From positions 98,717 to 162,716 of the forward strand of contig NZ_URAR01000003.1 in assembly GCF_900545795.1 (NCBI RefSeq): 64,000 nucleotides of DNA. The letters run 5' to 3'. Below are positions 24,723-34,281 of this stretch, in pieces. Origin of the DNA: an uncultured Veillonella sp. Its GTDB lineage: Bacteria > Bacillota > Negativicutes > Veillonellales > Veillonellaceae. The notes under the pieces were generated by a model. The model did no database searches. It was not told where the DNA came from and saw nothing but the letters and a program-made list of their open reading frames with translations. The stretch's first letter is position 1; each line of letters starts with the position of its first letter. Made by a program: the position numbers and the translations under genes.

Positions 24723-26357
24723 TTAAAAGTCTTTTGCTACAATTGTATAGCTCCATTTCTTCTGTTTCGACTGATATGTCAACCAACCTTCAAAGGAGTG
24801 CATATCACGGTACCAAGTATAGTCTACATAACGAAGCTCGCCCGTTTGAACATCGCGTTTTAAAATAACGCTAAGTCTATCTAAGCGACTTACTTGCACA
24901 GAGAAACCTGTTGTCCAATTGCGACGAATGTCAATTCGGTCAAATGGATATGGCGAATTAGATTTCGCATCAATATTATGTTGCTTATAACTAGACCATA
25001 CTCGAATTTTGTCATTAACTTTCCAGTTTGCACTGACACCCCAATAAGGCATGCTACGCGTTAAATCATTATAACCATAATGATCTCGTTGATAACCTAA
25101 ATGGAAGCGTAAGCTTGTATTCTTAGTTGGGCGAATCGCATCATGGCTTAACTCGCCTTTAAACATATAATGACTGCCCTTAATATAGTCTTCTTTCCAA
25201 TAGCCTATATTACCTTCACCACGCACAGTAAATGGGGTGCTACCAATATGATATGTATTAGTATAGACGGAGAATTCAGGGCGCTTTTCAACCCATACAG
25301 TACGGGCATTAAGAGTCGCTGATTCACGACTTACGCCAAAGCGCATACCGCCCCAAGGGAAGTAATGACGATAACCATAACTTGGCTTAAAGCCTTCCTT
25401 AGTCATCCATTGATATTTGAAGAAAAGCTCTCCATGTTCACCTATTGGATATTCAATGCTGCCTTTTAAGCCAAAGCCATCATCACTATTATACGTAGGA
25501 CGAGGAATAAAGCTAAAAACATTTAGCTTAGACTCATCTTTACGCAAGGATACTACATAGCGTGGCATGCTCATTATCTTACCATTTTTAATGAAGAACC
25601 TAGCATCATTAATAATGGCTTTATCACCAGGATATACTTCAATAGTACTACCTTCAATACGATAATCTGGTACACCTTTGTAAGCCATAGCATGTTTAGT
25701 TGTAACCCAGCCATCAGTTATAAGCCCTGTATTTCCATCAAATTCGGCTTTTTTAGCCTTTACATAATAAGGCGCTGCAAAGCCTATAACATCAGGTGCT
25801 ACCATTGCATTAGTGCCGCTATTAAATTGTAAATTAGCCCCTGTAAGATCCTTGGTTTGTCCCTTATCCTCTAAAAAGCGAAATGGACCTTCTGTTGTAT
25901 AGTCTTGCGTCTTGCTATTGCCTAATAATTTATCAGTATATAGCTCACGATTGCCCTGGCGAGCTTCTACAGTACCTACAGCGACTACATTGCCAGTTAA
26001 ATCACTATAATACATACTATCTGCATCAACGCGCACCGGCAAAGTCGCTGGATCTTCAGTAGGTTTTGGTGTACCGCGACGAACTACTTTAATAGGAGGG
26101 TTTATTAAATCATCCTTTGTATTCATCGTTACAGCCGTATTTTGACTATATTCTACAGCTGCATCCTCTTCTGTATAATCTACGACTCTAACAGTTGTAG
26201 GCGTTGTTGTATGTAAAGCTAATGCCGATGCACCAGTAGTATTCTGACTGGCTGCATCAACTGCATCCTCTGTGTTAGTATCGGCTGCATGCACTGCCAC
26301 CAATGGCATCAAAACTAAGGCCGCACTTAAAGCATATTTCGCTTTCTTCCTTACCAT
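24723..26357 (-). CDS. lptD: LptD/OstA-like outer-membrane LPS assembly protein
   Basis: 544 residues. Signal peptide ending near VAVHA-AD. Residues about 25-110 are a Thr-rich linker. An OstA-type beta-jellyroll domain follows (VRVDADSMYYSDLTGNVVAV ... GNRELYTDKLLG). The remaining about 300 residues look like antiparallel beta-strands of an outer-membrane barrel with many aromatic residues (GELFFKYQWMTKEG, SLRFHLGYQRDHYGY), ending in VAKDF. Enterobacterial LptD is near 780 residues, so the barrel here is small. It follows by 29 bases a gene for a secreted repeat protein, so the two are probably an operon. A generic organic solvent tolerance/OstA protein not acting in LPS export is the alternative. 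Confidence 0.8.
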   Translation of the reverse strand: MVRKKAKYALSAALVLMPLVAVHAADTNTEDAVDAASQNTTGASALALHTTTPTTVRVVDYTEEDAAVEYSQNTAVTMNTKDDLINPPIKVVRRGTPKPTEDPATLPVRVDADSMYYSDLTGNVVAVGTVEARQGNRELYTDKLLGNSKTQDYTTEGPFRFLEDKGQTKDLTGANLQFNSGTNAMVAPDVIGFAAPYYVKAKKAEFDGNTGLITDGWVTTKHAMAYKGVPDYRIEGSTIEVYPGDKAIINDARFFIKNGKIMSMPRYVVSLRKDESKLNVFSFIPRPTYNSDDGFGLKGSIEYPIGEHGELFFKYQWMTKEGFKPSYGYRHYFPWGGMRFGVSRESATLNARTVWVEKRPEFSVYTNTYHIGSTPFTVRGEGNIGYWKEDYIKGSHYMFKGELSHDAIRPTKNTSLRFHLGYQRDHYGYNDLTRSMPYWGVSANWKVNDKIRVWSSYKQHNIDAKSNSPYPFDRIDIRRNWTTGFSVQVSRLDRLSVILKRDVQTGELRYVDYTWYRDMHSFEGWLTYQSKQKKWSYTIVAKDF

Positions 26358-26386
26358 TTACTAATTACCTCATTTATGTAATATTT

Positions 26387-27595
26387 TTAATTTCGTTTTA
26401 CCACTACAATTGGTTGAGATGGTGCTGTAGCTACATGAGTAGATTCTTCTGCCTGATCTTCGTCTTCAACAGTGTCCTCTTCTACTTCTTCATGAGTTGT
26501 ATCTTCTTCTACGGCCTCACTAGAAGTATCGTCTACATGCTCTTCTACTACTTCTTCGTGTTCATCAGTAGCACTAGTGCTTGTCTCATCAGCAGGCACT
26601 AATGTAACTGGTTCATCTGGATTTCCTAATTCATACTCATCGTAATTAGACTCCGTAATAGAACCGCTCGTACCATGAGGTAAGCCATCGCCACCAACGA
26701 CTACGCCTTGTACAGTTACTACTTCTTGCGGCTGTACATAAATAGTAGAACCTGCAGGTAACTCAACATTCTTACCTTTTATAAAGAAGCCCCCCACAAG
26801 ACCTACTGGCCCAAGCAATACAGCACCTGCCACAGATGCACCAGCAGCTTTTAATTCTTGTTTAGTCTTTTCCTTGGCTTCTTCACCTTGTATTGCTACA
26901 AAGGATTCACCATTAATAGTTGGCACTGTGTCAAATACAAAGTCCAATTTACCATTGCGGCCAAAGGAAGAGGCTGATTTAATCTCAGACACATGACCTT
27001 TGCCAGTCGTTCCAGCAGGAACTAAGAGGACATTGCCATCCATAATGTCTTCAGCAACAGTGAATTCAAAGGTATCACCTACTTTATTAGTTTTTGTAGA
27101 AATAGGTGTATCTAAAGTCACTGCAAACACTTCAGAGCTATTAATAGTCCCTACTTGTGAAGTCAGCTTTAAAGGCTTGCCATTAATCGTTTTGCTTAGA
27201 TTTTGAATGCGCGCTTCTAATGAGCCAGTTTCGATGCGCCCATTAACACTGCGCTCTAATTGTTCCACACGGGATACTAGCGAACCAGCGCCCACCTTAT
27301 TTTGATAAGACCATTCCTGCATAGCTAGTTTTTGCTCAACTGATATTTTGCCTTGACCATCGCCAGCAATAGAACTATATAAGGACTCTACGCGGGAGGT
27401 AATAGTGCCTTCAGTTTGTTTACCATATACAGTTTGGCTAATCTGATTTACTCGATCTACTAAAGCTCCTACTTGAGCAGAACCATAAATAGAAGTTTCC
27501 AAAGCATCTGTTTTTTCTAATACAGTCTCTGGTGCAGCCCAAACTTGTCCTGAAAACAATGCTGCCACAGCTAACAGTACGACTTGTTTTTTCAT
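26387..27595 (-). CDS. Secreted protein with short helical repeats and acidic tail
   Basis: 402 residues. Signal peptide ends near GQVWA-AP. Residues about 28-140 contain four copies of a unit like VYGKQTEG-(x)5-RVESL, each about 25-35 residues. A central beta-rich part (VGDTFEFTVAEDIMDGNVLL, VPAGTTGKGHVSEI) resembles small periplasmic barrel domains of unknown role. A glycine-rich hydrophobic stretch (GASVAGAVLLGPVGLVGGFF) follows, then a Glu/Asp/Thr-rich low-complexity tail. It is co-directional with the lptD-like gene 29 bases downstream, suggesting an envelope role. I do not recognise a named family. Confidence 0.75.
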   Translation of the reverse strand: MKKQVVLLAVAALFSGQVWAAPETVLEKTDALETSIYGSAQVGALVDRVNQISQTVYGKQTEGTITSRVESLYSSIAGDGQGKISVEQKLAMQEWSYQNKVGAGSLVSRVEQLERSVNGRIETGSLEARIQNLSKTINGKPLKLTSQVGTINSSEVFAVTLDTPISTKTNKVGDTFEFTVAEDIMDGNVLLVPAGTTGKGHVSEIKSASSFGRNGKLDFVFDTVPTINGESFVAIQGEEAKEKTKQELKAAGASVAGAVLLGPVGLVGGFFIKGKNVELPAGSTIYVQPQEVVTVQGVVVGGDGLPHGTSGSITESNYDEYELGNPDEPVTLVPADETSTSATDEHEEVVEEHVDDTSSEAVEEDTTHEEVEEDTVEDEDQAEESTHVATAPSQPIVVVKRN

Positions 27596-27622
27596 ATTTC
27601 CTCCACGGCTATTAGAATCACA

Positions 27623-27660
27623 AGCCTAAAGCTAACTATATACTAAGTTAGCTTCAGGCT
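27623..27660. repeat. Strong inverted repeat between two envelope genes
   Basis: AGCCTAAAGCTAACT (27623-27637) and AGTTAGCTTCAGGCT (27646-27660), 14 of 15 pairs. No T-run follows on either strand, so it may be a processing or attenuation hairpin of the gene at 27738-28181, not a simple terminator. Confidence 0.5.
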
Positions 27661-27737
27661 ATAACGAGCTCTCTATGTAAAACTTACTTGATTTCTATAT
27701 CTAGTCAGATTTCTTAACTACATATCTTAACTATACA

Positions 27738-28181
27738 TTAGATTTTAATATCAATAATAGCAGATACGCCTACACCTTGAATACGAGTAGCGGATGTAGG
27801 ATTTTTGCTATCAATTGGCACTAAACCTTTAATACGCGCTACATTGTTAAAGCTAGCTTCTAATTGTGCTACTGCTTCTACGCGTTCTACTTCAGATGCT
27901 GGGCCAGTTACTTGAGCTGCCCCGATATAACCGCTAGTACCTACACTCACGATAGGAACTACTTTAGTTGTATAGGTTGTACTTAAATTGTTTTGACTTA
28001 AAATTTTATTTAAGAAGTCATTGATTTGACCACCAAATTTATCCACCACAATACCAACGCCACCAACTTTTAACGCACCACCTAAAAAGCTACCTAAATT
28101 GAAAGCTTGTGTAGTGGCTACCATGCCGCTGGAAAATGTAAGAGACGCTACAAGAGCTGTTGCTAATAATTTCTTTTTCAT
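27738..28181 (-). CDS. Small secreted protein of unknown function
   Basis: 147 residues. Signal peptide with likely cleavage at TTQA-FN. The mature protein starts with a glycine-rich amphipathic stretch (LGSFLGGALKVGGVGIVV), followed by predicted beta-strands (KVVPIVSVGTSGYIGAAQVTGP) and a C-terminus RIQGVGVSAIIDIKI. No cysteine and no catalytic motif. AAGGAGG ribosome binding site. It lies upstream of the repeat-protein/lptD pair with 142 bases between. I do not recognise the family. Confidence 0.75.
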   Translation of the reverse strand: MKKKLLATALVASLTFSSGMVATTQAFNLGSFLGGALKVGGVGIVVDKFGGQINDFLNKILSQNNLSTTYTTKVVPIVSVGTSGYIGAAQVTGPASEVERVEAVAQLEASFNNVARIKGLVPIDSKNPTSATRIQGVGVSAIIDIKI

Positions 28182-28361
28182 ATGTATTTCCTCCTTTTAA
28201 TAGGCTCCTTGGACTTTACTTCTCAATTCACTTCATAGTAATTGTAATACTAAAGTTCAATGCCAAGAGCAATTCAACACATAGAATAAGCAAGCCCTAA
28301 GCTCACGCCTAGGGCCTTTGCTCATTCATTAAATTATACCATAAATCGACAATTTTGTCCT

Positions 28362-31274
28362 TTATTGTGGCAAGGTATTCACTTGACCAAGAACAGAACT
28401 TGCATTTTTAATTTTTTGCTCATTCCCCATAACACTAATATGCGCATCGCCCATAACAGCTTCTACTACATCAGCTAAAGCGCGAATATCTTCTGGGCGT
28501 GTTACAATCACGGCTTCTCTAAATTTCTCAGCAGCCCCTTCATTATTTTCGCCAAAGTACAAGCCCATAGCTCGTGGACCACGAAGCGCTGGTGTCATCG
28601 GAATATCTAAATTACTCATGGTACCAATAATGTATTTTCTCATTTCACGATCTGAAATTTCAAACTTACGAAGGAAGTCAGCCAATTCTTTATACACATT
28701 GAGTGTTTCTGTCAAATTAGGATCGCGATAAGAGCAAAGTACCATGTTGCCATTGTTGTAGAAATTAGCAAAAGCACCATAGGCACCACCTTGTACACGG
28801 ATGCGTGTCCACAAGTATTCATAGCGCAGAATCGTTTCCAATACGCCCATTGCCCCTACATATTTAAAGCCATGGTCTTTAAAGTTACCACCCTGAGCAA
28901 CATATTGAACTTTACCAGCTGTAACAATGCCTTCATTTTCATACGTTTGAGTTAATTGTAGCTGATTTTCAGCATAGGTTTCATGAGGCCATGCTGGCAA
29001 AGCTTCTGCCATTTGTGCTTTGAACACTTCATATTCATGGGCTTCCCCCACAAACATGATGTCCACATTATTAGCGCGGAAAATTTTCTTTGCTACAGCA
29101 GTTAATTTATCTCCCATTTCAGCTAAAGCCGCTTTATCTTTTAGGGTATCCGCTAATTGTTTAAAATAGGAAAGACCGGTTAAATCGCGGAACTTACCAA
29201 TATCAGACACCTGTGCCATAACGCGATTAGAAACAATTGTATGACCGCGGCGGAACGCTTCTGTTTCCCAAACCGTCTTAAGCTCACTTAAGAGCTCTAC
29301 TAAACGACTTTGATCCTTATAAGAAGTAGCCGTTAACAGCTCAGAAATAATACGTGTTACATCAAAGAGTTTGCTATGTAAAGCTTTAGCTCTTACTACA
29401 AGCATAGGTACAAAGGCTTGACGTTCATTATACTTAGGAAGTCCCACTACATCAGTACTAAAACCGCCTAGATTTAAGTTAATATCTTTAGCTACCTCTT
29501 CATAAGAGCGCGTTTCTGTATTAACGCGAGCTAAAATATCACTGATTACATTGGCATAAAATAACTCATCTTCAGTTAAACTATTGAGCTTGAAGTAAAA
29601 TGCTGTATAGTTAATGCCCTTCGCATTAGTTGGCACAAAATGTAAACGCGCTGCGTCTACCTCTTCATCGTGTCGCTCAATATGCTCTACTTTAGGCGAT
29701 AAATCAGATAATTCTAAAAGCGGAATTGTCGCTAATGCTTCTTCTGTATCCGCTGTCGCTTGACGCTCTTTAAGCTTCTTAGTTTCCTCCACAATTGTTT
29801 CAATTTCAGCAGCACTCATACTAGCTTTTACAGCGGCTAACTTTTCACGCTCAGCTGCTTCTTTAGCTTCTTGCAAGCCTTTTTCTGGATAAATGGACAC
29901 TAAGGCTTTATGATTATTTTCTAAAATGCACTGACGAATTAACTCTTCAAAATAGTTTGTCTTAAGACCTTCGCGAATCGCTGCTAATGCCGCATCATAA
30001 CGAAGTACCGCTACTGGATCTTTGTCATAAATCCATTGATCCATAACGCGAATACTATAAGCAAGACCAATTGGACGACCACCAAAATCAGCTTCACGAA
30101 GAGCAAATTCAGTAATATTTAAAGATGCTTCTAATAAAGTTTTATCAAGCCCTGTATCGACCATGCGAGACAATTCAGCCTCTACTAGCTCTTGTAGGCG
30201 CTTTTGTTCCTTCATTTCAGAACCACTTACAGTAATATTCCAAATTGGCTGACGCAAGCTGTCTAAGAAGTAGCCACTGATGTCGCTACCAATGCCTGCT
30301 TTTACCAATACTTCTTTTAATGGCGCGGCCGGTGAAGTCAATAAAGCATGAGTTAAAATATCAAAGGCTAAGCTCTTCTCCACGTCCATGTCTGGCATTA
30401 CATAAGTAAGGGCATGCATAGTCTTGCCTGCAGGATCATCTTCTGAGCCAATACCGTAGGCATAGGAAGCCACTTTGCCTTCTTCAAATGGAGCTTGAAC
30501 TGCAATTTCAGAATCTACTGTAATAGCATCAAAATTAGCTAAATACTCTTCATCAATAAATTTCAGTTGCTCTTCAATATTCATCGTGCCATATAAGAAC
30601 ATATAACTATTAGATGGATGATAATATTGTTGATAGAACTGTTGGAAGCCTTCATAAGTCAAATCAGTAATATGGTCTGGATTGCCGCCAGAGTCAACGC
30701 CATAAGTTGTATCTGGGAACAGTTCAGCCATCATATGAGTGTCTAAAATGGAATCGGCTGAAGAATATACACCCTTCATTTCATTATAAACAACACCTTT
30801 ATAAGTCAATTCATCATCAGCAGAGTCTAGCTCATAATGCCAGCCTTCTTGCATAACAATTTCTTTATCCGTAGCTACGCGTGGATAAAATACAGCATCT
30901 AAATATACATCCATTAAATTATGGAAATCTTTATCATTTTTAGAAGCCACAGGGTACATGGTTTTGTCTGGATAGGTCATGGCATTTAAAAATGTATTAA
31001 GAGACCCTTTAACAAGTTCCACAAAAGGCTCTTTTAAAGGGAACTTACGCGAACCACACAATACGGAATGCTCTAAAATATGAGCAACCCCGGTGCTATC
31101 CTTTGGTGGCGTGCGAAATGATACGGAAAATACTTTATTTTGATCCTCCGCATCAATATATAAGAGGCGAGCTCCTGATTTTTCATGCTTTAGTAAATAG
31201 GCATTACTATTAAGTTCTTGAACTGGCTCGATTCGTTCCACACGAAAGCCAGAATATATTTCATTTTGTTTCAT
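28362..31274 (-). CDS. M16C-family zinc metalloprotease (presequence protease type)
   Basis: 970 residues from the ATG at 31272-31274, behind AAAGGAG; the frame opens seven codons earlier without a good site. The inverted zinc motif HILEH is near residue 75, with the distal Glu in VVYNEMKG. LCGSRKFPLKEPFVELVKGS and the long four-domain clam-shell length match the insulinase/PreP group, which degrades peptides inside a closed chamber. No signal peptide, so probably cytoplasmic. It is transcribed alone. Confidence 0.93.
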   Translation of the reverse strand: MKQNEIYSGFRVERIEPVQELNSNAYLLKHEKSGARLLYIDAEDQNKVFSVSFRTPPKDSTGVAHILEHSVLCGSRKFPLKEPFVELVKGSLNTFLNAMTYPDKTMYPVASKNDKDFHNLMDVYLDAVFYPRVATDKEIVMQEGWHYELDSADDELTYKGVVYNEMKGVYSSADSILDTHMMAELFPDTTYGVDSGGNPDHITDLTYEGFQQFYQQYYHPSNSYMFLYGTMNIEEQLKFIDEEYLANFDAITVDSEIAVQAPFEEGKVASYAYGIGSEDDPAGKTMHALTYVMPDMDVEKSLAFDILTHALLTSPAAPLKEVLVKAGIGSDISGYFLDSLRQPIWNITVSGSEMKEQKRLQELVEAELSRMVDTGLDKTLLEASLNITEFALREADFGGRPIGLAYSIRVMDQWIYDKDPVAVLRYDAALAAIREGLKTNYFEELIRQCILENNHKALVSIYPEKGLQEAKEAAEREKLAAVKASMSAAEIETIVEETKKLKERQATADTEEALATIPLLELSDLSPKVEHIERHDEEVDAARLHFVPTNAKGINYTAFYFKLNSLTEDELFYANVISDILARVNTETRSYEEVAKDINLNLGGFSTDVVGLPKYNERQAFVPMLVVRAKALHSKLFDVTRIISELLTATSYKDQSRLVELLSELKTVWETEAFRRGHTIVSNRVMAQVSDIGKFRDLTGLSYFKQLADTLKDKAALAEMGDKLTAVAKKIFRANNVDIMFVGEAHEYEVFKAQMAEALPAWPHETYAENQLQLTQTYENEGIVTAGKVQYVAQGGNFKDHGFKYVGAMGVLETILRYEYLWTRIRVQGGAYGAFANFYNNGNMVLCSYRDPNLTETLNVYKELADFLRKFEISDREMRKYIIGTMSNLDIPMTPALRGPRAMGLYFGENNEGAAEKFREAVIVTRPEDIRALADVVEAVMGDAHISVMGNEQKIKNASSVLGQVNTLPQ

Positions 31275-31437
31275 ATATAACGCTCCTTTTAACATATATA
31301 CTCAAATGTAATTCATTTTATAATAATTCTTTTTACAGTCTTTTATATACCTTTTATTAGTGTAGAAATACCTACCCAATAAATAGGTTACTCTTTAATA
31401 GTATCACAAGTGATAGATTTTTTCATTATGAAAACAC

Positions 31438-31492
31438 AAAAAACTCACTTTATCCAACTGCTTTAACACATTAAGAATAAAGTGAGTTTTAT
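31438..31492 (-). terminator. Terminator of lysC
   Basis: AAACTCACTTTA (31441-31452) pairs with TAAAGTGAGTTT (31478-31489) across a 25-base loop. The minus-strand exit is TTTTTTGTG. It lies 40 bases past the aspartokinase stop. Confidence 0.7.
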
Positions 31493-31531
31493 ATATTTTA
31501 AATAATTTACAATGCCTTACTAAGCCTATTC

Positions 31532-32761
31532 TTAGCCGCGATTATTCACCACTAAATTGTCATGAATAGCACGGATAGCATCTTTAACACGCGCTTCATC
31601 GATTAGACAAGCTACACTAATTTCAGAAGTAGAAATAATTTCAATGTTAATATCTTCTTCGCTGAAAATGCCAAACATTTGCGCCGCAATCCCTGGTTGA
31701 CCTAGCATGCCAGCCACTACGATAGATACTTTAGCCATGCTTTCATTGATACTGTAGTCTTCCATTTGAAGATTTTTCTTTAATTCTTCAATAACATCGC
31801 GCGCTAATACTACATCGTCACGCGTAATAGTGAATACAATATCAGTCACTTGATCTTCAACAGTGCGAATGCTCTGTACAATCATATCTACATCCACATT
31901 CTTATCCGCAAGGCTTTGGAAAATAGTATGTGCCACGCCTGGTTTATTTTCAACGCCAATTAAAGACACTTTAGCTACATTTGTATCATCTGCTACACCA
32001 ATTACAGTGCGTTTATTCTCTTCCATAGTATAATCCTCCCGAATAATTGTCCCTTCATTATCACTAAATGTAGAACGTACATGAATAGGCACGCCATAAC
32101 GTACGCCCATTTCAACTGCTCGAGGTTGCATAACACCAGCGCCTAAGCGAGCCATTTCTAACATTTCACCATATGTAATCTCTGGTAATTTAAGTGCATT
32201 CGGTGCAATTCGTGGATCTGTAGAATATACGCCTTCCACGTCGGTAAAGATTTCACACACATCAGCCTTCATTGCCCCCGCTAAAGCTACTGCAGTTGTA
32301 TCAGAACCACCACGACCTAATGTCGTAATATCGCCAAAATCAGTAATCCCTTGGAAACCAGCCACGACTACAATATTGCCTTCATCTAAGGCAGCAAAAA
32401 CACGGCTAGGGTCAATATCTAAAATGCGCCCTTTACCATAATTGTCACTGCTCACAATACCAGCTTGTGCGCCAGTCATAGATACAGCCGGCTGTCCTTT
32501 TTCCATAAATGCCATAGACATTAAAGAAATAGTAATCTGTTCGCCTGTAGACAACAAACGATCCATTTCACGCCCATAAGGACGAGAGGTAATTTGTTTA
32601 GCTAAACATACTAAATCATCGGTAGTGTCACCCATGGCCGAAACAACCACTACTATGCGGTCGTCTTCTTTTTTATCGCGCAACACGCGATTGACTATGT
32701 TGTAGATTTTTTCTGGCGTAGCTACTGAACTACCGCCAAATTTTTTAACAATTAAGGCCAC
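31532..32761 (-). CDS. lysC: Aspartokinase
   Basis: 409 residues from a GTG start behind AGAGGG. Phosphorylates aspartate, the first step to lysine, threonine, methionine and diaminopimelate. The kinase domain opens with VKKFGGSSVATPEKI, and GFQGITDFGDITTLGRGGSDTTA is the substrate loop. Two C-terminal ACT domains (SLIGVENKPGVAHTIF; SIVVAGMLGQPGIAAQMFGI) provide feedback control by lysine and/or threonine. No lysine riboswitch was seen upstream. Monocistronic. Confidence 0.96.
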   Translation of the reverse strand: MALIVKKFGGSSVATPEKIYNIVNRVLRDKKEDDRIVVVVSAMGDTTDDLVCLAKQITSRPYGREMDRLLSTGEQITISLMSMAFMEKGQPAVSMTGAQAGIVSSDNYGKGRILDIDPSRVFAALDEGNIVVVAGFQGITDFGDITTLGRGGSDTTAVALAGAMKADVCEIFTDVEGVYSTDPRIAPNALKLPEITYGEMLEMARLGAGVMQPRAVEMGVRYGVPIHVRSTFSDNEGTIIREDYTMEENKRTVIGVADDTNVAKVSLIGVENKPGVAHTIFQSLADKNVDVDMIVQSIRTVEDQVTDIVFTITRDDVVLARDVIEELKKNLQMEDYSINESMAKVSIVVAGMLGQPGIAAQMFGIFSEEDINIEIISTSEISVACLIDEARVKDAIRAIHDNLVVNNRG

Positions 32762-32880
32762 AGCAATCCCTCTTTACTTCTCAAAATAACTAAATAACTA
32801 TACATACAATTCAAAGCGTATAAAAATATATAAAAGTACTTTACCATATATTGGACTCATCTGTAAAGCAAAAAGCAAAG

Positions 32881-32908
32881 AAAAAGCCGAGCTTGCGCTC
32901 GGCTTTAG
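32881..32908 (-). terminator. Terminator of superoxide reductase gene
   Basis: AAAGCCGAGC / GCTCGGCTTT with loop TTGC, followed on the minus strand by TTCTTTGC. It lies 13 bases from the stop codon at 32919. Confidence 0.9.
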
Positions 32909-32918
32909 TTCGTATTAA

Positions 32919-33311
32919 TTATTTTACTACGATATCTTTTTCAGATTCCCATAAACCATGGATATTGCAGTAAGAAGTAGCAATTAATTTACCAGATTTT
33001 TTGAAGCTTGCTACAACAACGCCTTCTGCTTCAGCAAATACAGGGCCTTCGTTAGCGCCTGCACCAGCTTCGCCATGTACATTGAACTCTAAGCGAGCTA
33101 CTTCGTAAGGAAGAGTTGTGCCTTCTTCTACATAGTATAATTTAATCCATGCAATGTGATGTTCAGTAGTATTAGGATGTGCAATATCTTTGCCCACTGC
33201 TAATTCGATGCGAACTTTTTCACCTACTGCTGCTGTATCAGGTGCAGTAATTACAGGAACGTGTTTCTCATTTTTGAAGTCTGCAGTTTTTACATAGTTA
33301 CTTAATGCCAT
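32919..33311 (-). CDS. Superoxide reductase (desulfoferrodoxin family, class II, neelaredoxin type)
   Basis: 130 residues. Reduces superoxide to hydrogen peroxide at a mononuclear iron centre. Iron ligands are visible in EKHVPVI (His), HPNTTEHHIAW (three His) and the C-terminal YCNIHGLW (Cys and His). The N-terminal desulforedoxin-like CxxC domain is absent, so this is the one-iron class. The likely electron donor is rubredoxin (12786). A Fur/PerR-type palindrome lies about 100 bases upstream. Confidence 0.95.
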   Translation of the reverse strand: MALSNYVKTADFKNEKHVPVITAPDTAAVGEKVRIELAVGKDIAHPNTTEHHIAWIKLYYVEEGTTLPYEVARLEFNVHGEAGAGANEGPVFAEAEGVVVASFKKSGKLIATSYCNIHGLWESEKDIVVK

Positions 33312-33409
33312 GATTATAACCCCCTTGGAGATACAAACAATCTATAAGAACTCTCTTATAGTCTTAATACATAATGATTACCTATAACCCATTAATACTA
33401 TTGGTCACT

Positions 33410-33422
33410 AATGATAATCATT
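33410..33422. promoter_or_regulatory. Fur/PerR-type operator upstream of superoxide reductase
   Basis: AATGATAATCATT is a perfect 13-bp palindrome matching the core of the Fur box (GATAATGATAATCATTATC). A partial copy, ATAATGATTA, lies at 33371-33380. A PerR site is possible because the target is an oxidative-stress gene. Confidence 0.6.
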
Positions 33423-33522
33423 TATCTACAATTCAATTATACGCATGTATACATATTTTTTCAAGCATCAATTCTATAATATTCGATATAATTCATAAAA
33501 TGCAAACAGTCTGAATTAACAC

Positions 33523-34065
33523 TTAAAACTCAATGCCTTTTACTGCTTTAATGCCTTGCTCATAGGCATGCTTAATAGGTTCCATTTCTGTCACTGTATG
33601 GGCTAATTCAATAATTTCAGGTTTTGCATTACGGCCTGTCAAAATTAGATGTAGCCCTTCAGGTTTTGATTTTAACAGATCCACTACTTTAGCTAAGTCT
33701 ACAAGCCCAAAATCGATGGCATAGTTAATCTCATCTAAGACAATTAAATCCCATTGGCCAGAGCGAACTTCTTCTTCCACTTGCGTCCATCCAGCTGCGG
33801 CCGCCTCTTCATGGGCTTTTATTTCCTCAGGACTTCCCTTTTGTTTATGGTATACAAAGCCCTTGCCCATTTGGCGCAACTCAATGGCAAGCCCTGCTTT
33901 CTGAAGCGCTTCAATGCTGTTGAGTTCACCATATCTCATGGAGCCTTTTATAAATTGTAAAATCAACACCCGTAGCCCCTGCCCAGCTGCTCGAATAGCA
34001 GTACCTAGAGCTGCCGTAGTCTTACCCTTACCTGGCCCTGTGTTGACTAAAATTAATCCGTCCAT
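33523..34065 (-). CDS. cobO: Cob(I)yrinic acid a,c-diamide adenosyltransferase
   Basis: 180 residues. Transfers the adenosyl group from ATP to cobalt. P-loop of the BtuR/CobO type NTGPGKGKTTAALG is at residues 8-21; FIKGSMRYGE and the Walker-B-like DLIVLDEINYAIDFG follow. Length usual. TGAGG ribosome binding site. It lies downstream of cbiA in the same direction with a 216-base spacer full of degenerate repeats, so it may be separately transcribed. Confidence 0.96.
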   Translation of the reverse strand: MDGLILVNTGPGKGKTTAALGTAIRAAGQGLRVLILQFIKGSMRYGELNSIEALQKAGLAIELRQMGKGFVYHKQKGSPEEIKAHEEAAAAGWTQVEEEVRSGQWDLIVLDEINYAIDFGLVDLAKVVDLLKSKPEGLHLILTGRNAKPEIIELAHTVTEMEPIKHAYEQGIKAVKGIEF

Positions 34066-34281
34066 ACTCTACCTCATACAATCTAACATCTATCTATAGT
34101 ATTCTATTTATAATTTATAGCATTCTATTTTTAATAGTTTAATTTATAACCTACTTCTAAAGCATGTTTCTATAGCATACTCATCTACACCATGCTTTCT
34201 CTTTAACTTGCTTCATCTATAGCTTGTTTCATATATGTATCTATTTAGTCTATATCATTTAATTTTAACTTTTGCATACAC

